DNA from: Caenorhabditis elegans
Taxonomy: Eukaryota > Nematoda > Chromadorea > Rhabditida > Rhabditidae
DNA: 64,000 nt
Direction of reading: 5' to 3'
NCBI RefSeq assembly: GCF_000002985.6
Contig: NC_003281.10
Span: 10,292,001-10,356,000 of the forward strand
Positions 22,889 to 34,115 of this stretch are shown here, in pieces; within the stretch, counting starts at the first letter, position 1; every line of letters starts with the position of its first letter. Below the pieces are notes generated by a model. The model ran no database searches. It was not told the origin of the DNA and saw only the letters and a list, made by a program, of their open reading frames with translations. The position numbers and the translations under genes were made by a program.

Positions 22889-25800
22889 TTAAAGACCGCC
22901 GTGTTGGGGCGCAAATTTGTGCGGTTCGGCACGGGAATGATAAAAGTTGAGAGCAGTCCGTGAAATGTTCCATCCGCCGGTCAGTGTCGCCACAAAGAAC
23001 ATGAAAATGAACGAGATGGGATAGAGGAAGTATTGAGTTTTGTGGAGAATCGGAAGAGCCGTGTAGCCGAGAAATGTGATGTAGACGTAGTAGCACGCGG
23101 CCAGGAACCAGAACGTGTTGCCAAGCAGGATGGAGAGGAATGCCGGCGAGTCGATGAGAGCTGGAAAATTAGAATTTCAACTGTGCAATTTTGTACTTGA
23201 GCCTACTGGGAAATGTTTGAAAAAACTCAAATTTTCAAAATTTCTGAAAATCTTTGATTTCGCACGGTTTTTGGCATATTTAATTTAGCGCCGAAAATAC
23301 GGTTCCCCGTCTCGAGACGACAATTTTTTGGTAAATGGGAAAAGGTGCGCGGCTTTGAACAATACGGTAATATCAAAAATTTGCGGAAATTTCCTCGTGT
23401 TTTCCTAGTATTTTTCTTGTTGAAATTCAAGTTGTCTTCAAAAAAAATATGAAAAATGTATGAAAATTCAAAGTTTAAAACTACAGTACTCTTTAAAGGC
23501 GCACACAATCTATATTGAACAAAAATTGTCGTGTCGAGACCCGTCACCGTATTTTTCGCAAAATGTCAAGGCTGGGTAATATTTCTAAGTCAATTCCAGC
23601 TAAAAATGTGGAAAAGCGAAGTTTTGACGAAATATCTTTAACTTTTTATAACTAAAAAGTTCTACTGCTGAAATAATTAAAATTTTGCAATTATGTGATA
23701 CTTTTTTTCGAGTTTCCAGCAAATTTAATACTGAAATAATTCAAAAAATACTGGAGAAGGCAAAAAATCGGGTTTCTGAATTTTTTTCGCTGAATTAACG
23801 TTTTTTTTTTCAAATTTCTCATTTATGATTTCCAAAAAAAAATATATTACTTGGATACAAAATCGGCACGATGACATGCAGCAAAATGAGCATCGGGAAG
23901 AACGCGTTTAGATGTACATCGAAGCAATAACCCCACTCGACGTCCTGGTCACGAACTTTCCGTAGAAATCGGTTCGAGACCCACCAGAGCACCGTAGCGA
24001 TGACCACGCCCACTCCGATACAGTCAACAAAGACAGACCAGAGGAAAAACGTGAAAAATCCGATTTTCTCAAGGCCCAGAGCGTAGGCGTAGAATATTGA
24101 AGAAAAGAGAAGGGAAAGGGCGAGAAGGACAAGGAATGCCGGGTCATCACGGGCGAATTGATCCTTGGTGCCTGAAAAAAATTCCAACTTTTTTTTGGAT
24201 ATTATCCACCGAAGGGGCTTACGTTTTCGATAAATAAAGTTTTTATAGACTTTCGATGGCTGAATGAGCAGATAGAGCATTTGCCAGAGGGCAAACTCGA
24301 AATCCATTTGCCGAATGTGCACGAGACGACGTGTGAAACGTGAGAGCTTGGCGAATGCTGACATTCTGACAGCGGTCAGGCAACCGACACGATCGGCGGT
24401 GCTGAAAATTGATATTTATCAGTGAAAAGTCGGGAAATTTTGGCTTTGAAAAGTAGATTTCTTGGTTTTTTCTTATTTAATTGTCTAAAAAATTAATAAA
24501 ATTAATTTTTTTAATTTTTAATGATTTTTCACTTTTGCAAATTTTGAATTCCCGCGCAAATTAGTTACCTAATTTTGACATTTTTGCGTTTTCCATTGAT
24601 ATTTCTCCGTTACTTCTTTAATATTTGATTTACAAATCCGTTTGTCAATTTTCAGGCAGCTTCCGGTGAGAAAACTGGCTATTCCAAAGTAAATTTGTTA
24701 AAAAATCAAATTTCATACGATTTTATATTTTTTACGCCAGGCTAATTAAGCTGGAAAACACAAAAATGAAAAAAAACCTACTTTTTAACGTGATCTACTT
24801 AAAAAGTAGGTCATGACCTAGTTTTTCATGTGACCTACTTCAAAAGTAGGTCATGACCTAGTTTTTCATGTGACCTACTTCAAAAAGTAGGTTTTTAACG
24901 TGACCTTCTTAAAAAGTAGGTCATGGCCTAGTTTTTAACGTGACCTCCTTAAAAAGTAGGTCATGACCTAGTTTTTAACGTGACCTCCTTAAAAAGTAGG
25001 TCATGACCTAGTTTTTAACGTGACCTCCTTAAAAAGTAGGTCAGGACCTAGTTTTTAACGTGACCTCCTTAAAAAGTAGGTCAGGACCTAGTTTTTAACG
25101 TGACCTCCTTAAAAAGTAGGTCATGACCTAGTTTTTAACGTGACCTCCTTAAAAAGTAGGTCATGACCTAGTTTTTAACGTGACCTCCTTAAAAAGTAGG
25201 TCAGGACCTAGTTTTTAACTTGACCTCCTCAAAAAGTAGGTCAGGACCTAGTTTTTAACGTGACCTCCTCAAAAAGTAGGTCATGACCTAGTTTTTAACG
25301 TGACCTCCTTAAAAAGTAGGTCAGGACCTAGTTTTTAACGTGACCTCCTCAAAAAGTAGGTCATGACCTAGTTTTTAACGTGACCTCCTTAAAAAGTAGG
25401 TCAGGACCTAGTTTTTAACGTGACCTCCTTAAAAAGTAGGTCATGACCTAGTTTTTAACGTGACCTCCTTAAAAAGTAGGTCATGACCTAGTTTTTAACG
25501 TGACCTCCTTAAAAAGTAGGTCATGACCTAGTTTTTAACGTGACCTCCTTAAAAAGTAGGTCAGGACCTAGTTTTTAACGTGACCTCCTCAAAAAGTAGG
25601 TCATGACCTAGTTTTTAACGTGACCTCCTTAAAAAGTAGGTCAGGACCTAGTTTTTAACGTGACCTCCTCAAAAAGTAGGTCATGACCTAGTTTTTAACG
25701 TGACCTCCTTAAAAAGTAGGTCATGACCTAGTTTTTAACGTGACCTCCTTAAAAAGTAGGTCATGACCTAGTTTTTAACGTGACCTCCTTAAAAAGTAGG

Positions 25801-26130
25801 TCAGGACCTAGTTTTTAACGTGACCTCCTTAAAAAGTAGGTCATGACCTAGTTTTTAACGTGACCTCCTTAAAAAGTAGGTCATGACCCAAACTTTTGAA
25901 AAAATTCAAAAATGTCGGAAAATTTTTCGAAAAAACTTTATTTTCATCATATTTCAACACTTTTTGTGTAATTTTCAGGGAATTCCCCACACAAACCTTG
26001 TAGAATACGTGGAATACTGTCCCGGAGACGTGTAACCACTTCTCGCCGGCTCGTATCGAAAGTTTCGCTGCGAAATCGGTGACTGGGATGGACCTGGCTG
26101 TGTTCCGCTGCCTCGCGGCTGTGAACTCAT
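22889..26130 (-). CDS. unc-50: UNC-50 (GMH1 family) Golgi membrane protein
   Basis: Four exons, 25997-26130, 24223-24401, 23851-24171 and 22889-23160, give 301 residues. The first exon encodes a Ser/Pro/Gln-rich N-terminus and lies beyond a satellite-filled 1.6-kb intron; its phase-2 donor matches the phase of exon 2, and 301 residues is the length I remember for UNC-50. The conserved body contains RQMDFEFALWQM, FARDDPAFLVLL and DVEWGYCFDVHLNAFFP, all near-identical to human UNC50, and about five hydrophobic helices. The protein acts in the Golgi and is needed for trafficking of levamisole-type acetylcholine receptors to muscle. It probably follows the OST4 gene in one operon: the gap is about 320 bases with an AATAAA-type signal and a TTTTCAG acceptor. 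Confidence 0.95.
23284..23558. repeat. Palindromic CTTTAAAGGCGCA / TCTCGAGAC repeat in unc-50 intron 3
   Basis: The left arm has AAAATACGGTTCCCCGTCTCG then AAAAGGTGCGCGGCTTTG. The right arm has ACAGTACTCTTTAAAGGCGCACA then GTCGTGTCGAGACCCGTCACCG. Same family and arrangement as the copy near 21.1 kb. Confidence 0.75.
24777..25888. repeat. 40-bp tandem satellite, about 28 copies, in unc-50 intron 1
   Basis: The unit is AAAAAGTAGGTCATGACCTA followed by GTTTTTAACGTGACCTCCTT, repeated head to tail with 40-base periodicity over about 1.1 kb. The first three or four units are diverged (TTTTTCATG, GACCTACTT); later units differ only at two main positions: TCATGACC versus TCAGGACC, and CCTT versus CCTC. 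Most units carry the perfect 14-base palindrome TAGGTCATGACCTA. CCTC variants usually follow a TCAGGACC unit, suggesting expansion in multi-unit blocks. No coding capacity. Confidence 0.95.
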
Positions 26131-26451
26131 GACATATACGATCTCTGCCGGGGATCGATGTGCTGAGATGGACTTTTTTTAAAATTTTAATTTAAAGTTT
26201 TTTTTTCTGAAAATAAGTATTCGAGGTGAGACAAACACCAATAAATCGAAAAATTAATACGAATAAAAATTTAAATTAAATATAATTTATTAAATTAAAA
26301 CTTTCAACTGATTAACCCATCCAACAAGAATAAATTAGGGTAGAGACGAATTTTTTTTGGTAGATATCACATTTGGAGAGTAGAAATCTGAAAAAAAAAC
26401 TACGTAAATCATGGAGAATTGGGAAATAAAACGAACTCTTTTCCCGAACAA

Positions 26452-26559
26452 TTACTTGTTCTTCTGGTTGGCGTTGAGATAGTGGAAGAGGACGACGAGC
26501 ATGAGCATCGCGATTCCAAGAATGTTGGCAGCAATTCCGAGTTGAACGTCGCTGATCAT
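26452..26559 (-). CDS. OST4-type oligosaccharyltransferase microprotein
   Basis: A 35-residue open frame starts at the ATG at 26559-26557 and ends with TAA. It begins MISDVQLGIAANILG, continues as a single membrane span and ends in a polar Asn/Lys tail. This aligns end to end with human OST4 (MITDVQLAIFANMLG start, 37 residues), the small subunit that stabilises the STT3 catalytic subunit of the ER oligosaccharyltransferase. TTTTTTTCCAG stands two bases before the ATG, as expected for a trans-splice acceptor. It lies upstream of unc-50 on the same strand and is probably the first gene of a two-gene operon. Well below usual gene-finder length limits. Confidence 0.9.
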   Translation of the reverse strand: MISDVQLGIAANILGIAMLMLVVLFHYLNANQKNK

Positions 26560-27085
26560 GACTGGAAAAAAATAATAGAAATTTCGAAACTAGGGGAACG
26601 GCGGGAAAAAATCAAAGAAAATGGCGTTTAAATGGAAAATTCAGTATGTACTGCAGATAAATAGACATAAGGTATAATAAGAACACTGAAAATTAAGATA
26701 GATTCGTGAAAACTCAAAAATCTTCGATGAATTCTTTCAAAATCGATAAAGCGAGTTTTTAATCGATTTTACACTAATTTTATTAATTTTTCCTACTTTC
26801 CCAATGAAATTTTCTTATTTTCAATGTAAAAATTAGCAAAATTGCGATGAATTTTCATTGAAATCGTGAAAAACAGATGAAAAAGCAAGAAAAATGGATG
26901 TAAAGTGGCAAAATACACGAAGAATACATCGGAGCGCATTTGCATTGCCAAGTTGGCGATAGACAATTCTCTGCGTCTCTCACGCTCGCCGCACATCTCT
27001 CGTTTATTGATTTTTCGATTGTCCACTAGCCGCTGGCTCCGCAGTACGTCTTCTAAGCCCTACTTCTGTTACAACGAGTATTACG
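26560..27085. promoter_or_regulatory. Shared upstream region of the OST4/unc-50 and unc-69 genes
   Basis: About 525 bases separate the divergent OST4 and unc-69 start codons, so this DNA must hold both promoters. The stretch 26930-27000 is less AT-rich and contains repeated CTCTC/GCTCG words; no TATA box is obvious. Boundaries are inferred from the gene layout only. Confidence 0.5.
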
Positions 27086-27526
27086 ATGAGCCAGAAAACC
27101 GAGCAAGATGATATTCCTCTCGCTGATGATGGTAAGTGTTCTGAAATTGAATTTCCTGAAAATAAACTTTTTTTAAAATATTGTTTAATTTTCCAGACGA
27201 CACTGTAACTATAATTAGCGGTGGGAAAACTCCGAGAGCTGCCCAGCCACTTCCGAAGGAGGAACCACCAGAGGATCCAGAAGAGAAAGCCCGGATGATC
27301 ACACAAGTGCTGGAACTTCAGAATACTTTGGATGGTAATTCACAGAAATTTCACTTTTTCTATATTGATTTTTTAAATTTTAGATCTCTCACAACGCGTC
27401 GAATCTGTCAAGGAAGAGAGTTTGAAGTTGAGATCGGAAAATCAAGTGCTCGGCCAGTACATTCAGAACCTAATGTCCTCCTCGTCAGTATTCCAGTCTT
27501 CTCAGCCGTCACGGCCCAAGCAGTAG
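27086..27526 (+). CDS. unc-69: UNC-69 short coiled-coil (SCOC) protein
   Basis: Three exons, 27086-27131, 27197-27334 and 27384-27526, join to 108 residues, the length I recall for UNC-69. The N-terminus is acidic. The coiled coil runs from about residue 46 ([20 protein letters not shown]) to residue 95, followed by a short Ser/Pro tail. The family includes human SCOC, a Golgi-associated partner of Arl1. In worms UNC-69 works with UNC-76 in axon outgrowth and synapse formation. The stop codon at 27524-27526 lies inside a good 5' splice site (CA|GTAGGT), and a downstream exon at 27780-27825 can be joined in frame to give a longer acidic C-terminus (see findings). AATAAATAAATAA near 27730 could be the 3' end signal of the short form. 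Confidence 0.93.
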
Positions 27527-27779
27527 GTGTTGTGTTGTCCTTTAAGAATCTTTTTTTCTAATTCGATTCCCCGTCCATTGATTGTTCCATTCTCGCCGCC
27601 CACATTGGGACCCTGTGCATGATTTCCTGAAACCATAATTGCCCCTTCCACTAACCCCGCTTTAATTGCTCCTCCGATCTTGTCAGCCTTTCAGTTGCCG
27701 AAATGTTACCAAAAAGTTATATATTTTATTAAATAAATAAATAATTTTTCCAAGATCCTATTACAGTTAATATTTACAG

Positions 27780-27825
27780 AGATGATTCAGTTCACGACGA
27801 CGATTTTGGAGAGTACGAATATTAG
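27780..27825 (+). CDS. unc-69: Possible alternative last exon of unc-69
   Basis: After TTTACAG at 27773-27779 an open frame reads through DDSVHDDDFGEYEY to a stop. Joined to the donor at 27523 in exon 3, it keeps the Gln codon and replaces the stop with 14 acidic residues, giving 122 residues. Phase, acceptor and donor all fit; expression is not shown. Confidence 0.55.
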
Positions 27826-29058
27826 AAATTAGGCCGATTGTAAATAGAAGATGTCCATACCACAGTCTTTCGTTCGTTTCAAGAGCTCAGTTTGCACAAC
27901 AAAAATTCTCTTATCGTGTTCAACCCGCTTATTTTATTTTCTTTACATTTTCTGTACGATTTTTTATCACATTTTTGTGTTTGTGTGAATATATTTAGTG
28001 TAGTAAAACTGTTACGAGTGCTCATCTCTTCTGTTGTGTTGTTCTATGCCTTCATTGGGTGACAAACTGGTTTCCGGCGCCGTGGACATTGATTTTATCA
28101 CATAATTTCACGTCTAACAATGCTATTTAGTTATTTTTCAGTTAAAGTAAATAAAAAACAAAGAAAATGAAACTGGTAAAAGTAAATTTAAGCAATTTTC
28201 GAAAAAAAAATTTAATCGAATTAATTTCAAAATGTACCAACTACAGTAGTATCTGCAATTGTGCGTCGCGGTGTTTGCGGAGCATGATTTTTTAGTTCAA
28301 AATTTCGAGACCCGAAGGAACTCGGAGGATGTCCAACTGGGTGGATTCCCAACTCGGGGGATTGGCCACGCCCACAGAACCGTGCCTTACAATACGCCCA
28401 TTTCTGCAACCTCCGCACGGTTTTAAAATTATTTTTTCTTGTTATTTCTCGCTCTATTGAGAAAAATACAGTTTTAAAATCGTGCGGCAGTTGCAGAAAT
28501 GGGCGTATTGCAAGCCACGGTTCTGTGGGCGGGGCCAATCCCCCGAGTTGGTAATCCCCCCAATTGGACATCCCCCGAGTTCTTCGGGTCTCCCCAATTG
28601 GACATTCCCCGAGTTCTTCGGGTCTCGGGTCTCGTACCAACTACAGTAGTATCTGCAATTGTGCGTCGCGGTGTTTGCGGAGCATGATTTTTTAGTTCAA
28701 AATTTCAAATTAAATTAAATTAATTTTTCATTCTCAAAGTTTTAAAGCGGAATTTACATACGGGGCGCTCGTTCTTGCGGTTTTTCTTCAAAAGAACAAT
28801 ATTTTTTGTCGGAAATTGCATCTTTGCAGACCGAACCAGAAGAGAAGACGCACAAAAAGGGAATATTGAGTGTCCCTTTTTGTTCGTCTTCCCTCTTGGC
28901 CCGGTCTTTATCCTCTTTTGTTATTATAATTACCGTTTACCATTTAACTGTTGCACACTTACGCAGTGTACGCAGTTGCGCGTCACGGTGTTCACACGTT
29001 TTGGCTCGAGCTTTGAATATTATAAATTTCTCCCGCGATCTATCAGACTTTGCAGATA
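27826..29058. other. Intergenic stretch downstream of unc-69
   Basis: Holds the unc-69 3' region, a compound inverted/direct-repeat element (28233-28708) and the 5' flank of the coiled-coil gene. I see no further gene. Confidence 0.5.
28233..28708. mobile_element. Fold-back element with identical about 70-bp direct repeats at its ends
   Basis: The sequence from GTACCAACTACAGTAGTATC to GTTCAAAATTTC (about 28234-28306) is repeated essentially unchanged at about 28636-28708. Between the copies lie two inverted arms of roughly 90 bases that include CACAGAACCGTG and AATACGCCCATTTCTGCA with their reverse complements, around an AT-rich centre. It has no coding capacity. The near-identity of the direct repeats suggests a recent duplication or insertion. 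Confidence 0.75.
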
Positions 29059-32000
29059 ATGGGAGAAATTCCACCGACAGACAGTGGGTATCCGACGCCT
29101 CGAGATGAAATTCCATCCACGGTGAGTTGATTTTAAGCCTAGTTTTCAGCTAAATTTGTATATATTTATATAATTTATTTTCAGTCCCGACCCAATTCGC
29201 CGAACAATGCACAGCTATACCCGTTGACATCGACGCCGATTCGCGGCAACAAAAGCCGATCGATGAAGGAAAATTTCGCGACTTTCCGAAACGATCTCTC
29301 GATCATCGAGTCGACGGGCTCCGACACAATTGAAAACGATTCGCATTTTGTTCTCGGTACGGTTCCAAGGCAATTCTATCAATTAACATATCCTGTGTAC
29401 CCTTTAGACGGTGTTAAATCTCTACTGGAGGCGTCGAAAGAGCTCAAGAAAAAGGATCGGGCGAATTCGTTGCTCCGAGATCAAAATGAGTCTCTTCGCG
29501 GTGAAAACGAGTCACTTCGAGAGGAGAATTGCTCGCTGCGTGAGGAATCGAGAAGGATGGATTTGGTGGATAAAGAGAATGTCATTCCAGTGATCCCAAG
29601 GCTTGTGTTTGATGAGAAGCCCGATTTGGATCCGATTACAGTAAAATCCAGTGAACAAATAAAAAAAGAGCTCTTGTCATTTATCAAAAATGATGAAGAT
29701 CGCACGATTATGGAGGCTAAAATGGAAAATGTACGTGGAAAACTAATAAAATATGCCATTTAAAAATTAAAAATCGATTAAAATCTTCATTTCTCACATT
29801 CCAGATGCTGATAAGCGACTCCAAACCACCTGCGAAAGTGTTCACGGCCACCGCGACCATCCAAGTGGACACTGAGAAGATGGACGCCAACATTCAGACT
29901 GATAAGGATGATCATGTCAATGTGGTCAACGCGAACTTGCAGATTGTACGTAAATTGGTAGAAAACTTGTGAAAACCGTCGAAAATTTTGTAAAAATTGT
30001 AAAATTATGCAAATTTCAGTTAAAAAAAGAGGATTTTTCATTGAAAAATCTGAAAATTGCCGGATATTATACTATTAAAAGAGTCAGGAAATTCTGAAAA
30101 ACTACAAAAATGTTTTTTTTCGTCCAGAATAATAATTTAAAAGTTTTGAAAATGACAAAAACTGCTGATTTTTTCGTTTTTTTTGTGAAATATTTCAGTT
30201 TTTCGTTCCAAAAATCCCTAAACTTCCGCGTAATTGTTGAAATTTCAAATATTTTATTTTTTCAGGAAGTGGATCAGCTACACTCGGAGATCGAGGTCAT
30301 TGGCAAGAAGAAATCCGATCTGGAAAATCGCCTTTTCGATTATGAGAAGCTGAAAGCTCAGTTCGAGCAAGATGAGAACAAGCTGCGTGCAGATTTGGAG
30401 AAGAAGCTCAAGACTAGTCAGGAGAAGCTTGTGAAGTACGAAGGAAAGATCGAAGAGCTCCAGTCAAGGCTCAACAAGAAGCGTAAGGAACTGGAAGAGG
30501 TTCAAGCGGAGAATCGGAAGCTTCTGGAGGACAAGAATACGCACGATTTCGAGCTTGACGAGGCGAAAGTTCAGGGAGAGCACTTGGAGAAGCAGAGGAA
30601 GGAGGCTTGGGAGAAGGTGGAGCAGCTACAGGAGATGCTAGGAGAACTTGAAGCCGAGCTTGATCGACAGAAGGAGTTGAAACTGCAGCTGGAGAAAGAC
30701 ATGGAAGATTTGAGAAAGGAGCACGAGGGTCAGATGGCGGAGCTCGAGAAGCGTTTAGAAAAAGTTTCGGAAAAAGAGAAGGAGGCCATTGAGCAGTTGG
30801 AGAAGATACAGAAAGAAAATAAGACGATTGTGAAGGAGAACGTGTATCTGTCTGAGTCGAAGCAAGTGCTCCTTGAAAGTGAGATTAACCTGAAGAATGA
30901 GCTGGATGAGATGGCCGTGAAGCTTCGCAACTCTCAACATCAAGTCGCTGGGCTCAACGAGAAGATTTCGGAGGAGAAGAGGCGGAGGAAGAAGCAGGAT
31001 GCGGATGTCACCAGGCTTGATGAGCAGAATCAGAAGGTAAATTTTGTAAAATTATAAATAAAAACTCTTTTCCGATCTTTACACGGAAAAAGCTTTAAAA
31101 TTGGAGCTTAGAAACTGCAGTTGGAGCTTAGAAACTGCACTGGAGCTGCAGTTTAAACTGAAAAAATAGATACTGTATAATTTTTTTTTAATATAAAAAG
31201 TGAACTAAAAATGGAAAAATCTCGAATTTTCAGCTAGAAAAATAAAAAATAATTTTTTTAACTGAAATATTTTGCAATGAAGCTCATTAGAAATCTCGAA
31301 TTTCCAGGTGAAATTGATATAAAAATGTGAAAACCTGATGAAAAATTTTTCAATTAAAATCACAAAAATCCAATTTTTCAGCTCCTCCGAGAAGCTCAAG
31401 ACTCGGCGGAACTGCTTGAAGAAGTTCAGAAGGGAAAGCGAGAAATCGATCATCTCCGCCAACAGCTAGCTCATCAGTCGTCGGAAGCTGGCTCCGTTGG
31501 CCAGCTTCAGCAGAAGCTAGCTGAATCCGAGCACCGTGAGTACCTACTGCAGCTGGAATTGGAGCGAGTCATGAAGATGGAACGCGACCTGGATGGCAGA
31601 ATCGAAGGATATATTCGATCAGAGGCGGCGGCGAACAATGAGCTCGAGAGGCTGAGAAAGGACACGGCTGAGCAGAAGGAGAAGCTCGAGGCTATGGAGA
31701 TGGAAGCTCGTAGCAAGGATTTGGAGCTGGCTGATTTAACGCGGAAACTGGCGAAGGCGAGAGAGGAGCATGAGACGTTTGAAATCAATGCTCGGAATCA
31801 ATTCTATGCAGTCACCGGTCAGATGCACGAGGATATCGAGAGCTACAAACAACGCTTGCTGGAGTTGGAACCTTATCCTGGAAAGATCATTTCAGGATCG
31901 TTCCGAGACTTTCCTTCGCAGACAGATCCTTCTCCTGCAACGACGGATGCCTGGATGCAAACGGATGTGGAAGAACAGCTCATGGTGAGCCCGGAAGTGT

Positions 32001-33527
32001 CACTGGTATCCGAAGCTCCCTCATCGCTCCAGGATTCCCGACGCTCGTCGCACCTAGATGAGAAACTTCGACGGACTATCGAAAAAATTGGGGAGTTGCT
32101 CGCTGAGCATGAAAGCTTCCAGGAGAGCCTGCGCGATCCAGAGTTTCACACGGCAGAGGCTTTCCGCAAAATCTCTCAGCTTCTCAAGTCAATCCTATCT
32201 GGTGCCAATTCGGAAGAGATGCTTGAAAGGATTTGGACGTGGCTGACTCTAAAGACGAAGGCGCTGGTGGAGCAGCAAGATGAGCAGATGAAGAAGGTAC
32301 AGAAGGCCGGCGAGATGCTGTTGAGCCAGTTGCGAGAGAAAGAGTCGGACAACGAGGTGCTTACGAAGAAGTCGTTGGAGATGGAGGCGGCAGCGGAAGA
32401 GTTTCGCACTTATTATAACGTGAGATTTGGTCACTATATATTCGGTGGATATCGGCGAAAATCTAAATTATTATTAAAGAAAAAAAAAGAATTTCAAAAA
32501 AATTAAAGTTTTTTCCAGGATATGTTGACCGAAAACGATGAGCTCCGCCACCGGATTGTGCAGTTGGACGAAATTCGAGAGGTGGAATCCTCCAACAGCA
32601 CGAAGATCGAGAAGGGACTCCGCGAGCAGCTGGAGCAAGCTCAGCACGAACTGGAAAAGTAGGTTTTTATTTTAAAAAATTCCAAAGAGTGTTTGGCTTA
32701 AATTCTTGGTTTTTGATGGTTACAATTTTTTTTCTGGAAAAAAACCTTACACTTTTTGAAAAATTAGCAAAAATTTAGAAATAAGCACAAATTAGCGAAT
32801 TTCATACAGAAATCACTCAAAATTTCAAAAAAAAAACCCCTCCTAATTTTGGCTAAAATATTGAATTTTGGCTATTTTCCGTGACCGGAAATTGGCTGTG
32901 ACACGGAAAATCGGCAAAATTGGAGATTTTAGCTGAAATTTGTCCGTTCTAAATTTTTGAAGAATCTCTTGACGAAATTCTGTTTTTATTGCTATTTTGA
33001 GACTAATAAATAGAAAAAAAATTATTTCAATTTTATTAATTTTCAGGAAAAAGCGTGAATACATGTGGAAGCTTCAGCAGAAGGACGAGTTCTACGAGAT
33101 TATGGATCGCAACGTGAAGGAGACGGAGAAGGAGAACAAGCGTCTGCTGCGGAAGCGAACGGAGGATAAGGAAAGGATGGATGATTTCATGCTGAACATC
33201 CGCAAAGCGCAGGAGCAATGGAAATATCTTCGTATGCGAAATTGCCAACGACACACTTCAATGATGAATATGCTGGAATCTGTGAAGAAGAAGAAGCATG
33301 AATCACGGGATATGAACTGGCTTCTACAGCGTTTCGAGGATAGCATTAGAAAGGTTCGGGTTTAAAAATAATTTAAAGAAAATCTAGAAAAAATATATTT
33401 CAATATCCTAAAATTGGGTTTTAAAATTCCTTTTTTCCAGTACGGCGTGGCAGAACTGACGACAGAAGAAATATTGGAGCCCGAAGGCAGCAGAAGCAGT
33501 AGCAGTAGAACCCTATCCAATCATTGA
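29059..33527 (+). CDS. Large coiled-coil protein of unknown function
   Basis: Nine exons join in frame to about 1013 residues: 29059-29121, 29185-29356, 29408-29730, 29805-29945, 30266-31036, 31382-32419, 32519-32658, 33047-33353 and 33441-33527. The N-terminal 90 residues are low-complexity (Ser/Thr/Pro/Asn). From about residue 95 almost everything is charged heptad-repeat coiled coil, with a break near residues 615-660 ([17 protein letters not shown] region), and a Ser-rich C-terminus. [17 protein letters not shown] and [10 protein letters not shown] resemble repeats of an xxQTD motif. The 51-base intron 29357-29407 is a multiple of three and could be retained. Long coiled coils of this kind are usual in centrosomal, ciliary or Golgi tethering proteins, but nothing here identifies which. 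Convergent with nex-2. Confidence 0.85.
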
Positions 33528-34115
33528 TTGATCGATTTAATATACATTTATTTTCGTTTTTTTTGTCTCATATCCTACTGTGAATATTACTTGTGTGAAA
33601 CAAAACGGGACATTTGTTTTTTTTTTTCAATTTTATGTCTTCTTTAAATTACATGAATAAATTGCGTATTTCTTTAGACAGCTTTTGAATTTAGTGTTCT
33701 AATTATAATTTCGGGATGAATTTTGGGAAGGCGCAGGCCGCCTCGTAGGCAGGCATACCTACAGTAAAGCCTTACAAAAATGGAATAGAAGAAATGATTA
33801 TTTTGATAAAAAGCCAGATGCGTAATTTTTTGTGTGTGATAAGAGAAAAGAGGGAAATGGTAAATACAAGTTCACGTGGTGTCAATTTGTCTCAATGAGG
33901 TTTGATCTACAAAAAATGCGGTAATTTTTCCCCATGAATGTGTGACGTCAGCACACTCTTAACCATGCGAAATCAGTTGAAAAGTCTGCGTCTCTTCACC
34001 CGCATTTTTCGAAGATCAAATCAAAATGGAACACTTTGACACCACGTACAAGTTGAGATTGCATGTTGTTATTAAAAATGAAAAATGAAATGGAAAATAG
34101 AAAAATTAAGCGAAA
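33528..34115. other. Convergent intergenic stretch with a palindromic element
   Basis: Contains the 3' ends of the coiled-coil gene and nex-2, a GGCAGGCATACCTAC word common in worm introns, and the inverted-repeat element at 33872-34048. No gene seen. Confidence 0.6.
33872..34048. mobile_element. Short palindromic MITE-like element
   Basis: The ends are inverted copies of CACGTGGTGTCAA (left) and TTGACACCACGT (right). Inside, TTTGATCTACAAAAAATGCG is mirrored by CGCATTTTTCGAAGATCAAA. The middle holds GTGACGTCAGCAC and AACCATGCGAAATCAG. I recognise these words as an abundant C. elegans non-autonomous repeat, without recalling its formal name. Confidence 0.75.

Noticed and set aside
24364-24364. 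Met codon at 24364 as the unc-50 start
   Set aside because: It would give 244 residues, but an upstream exon at 25997-26130 joins in the correct phase and restores the expected 301 residues.
24777-25888. Satellite in unc-50 intron 1 considered as a CRISPR-like array
   Set aside because: Units are contiguous 40-mers without unique spacers, in a eukaryotic intron.
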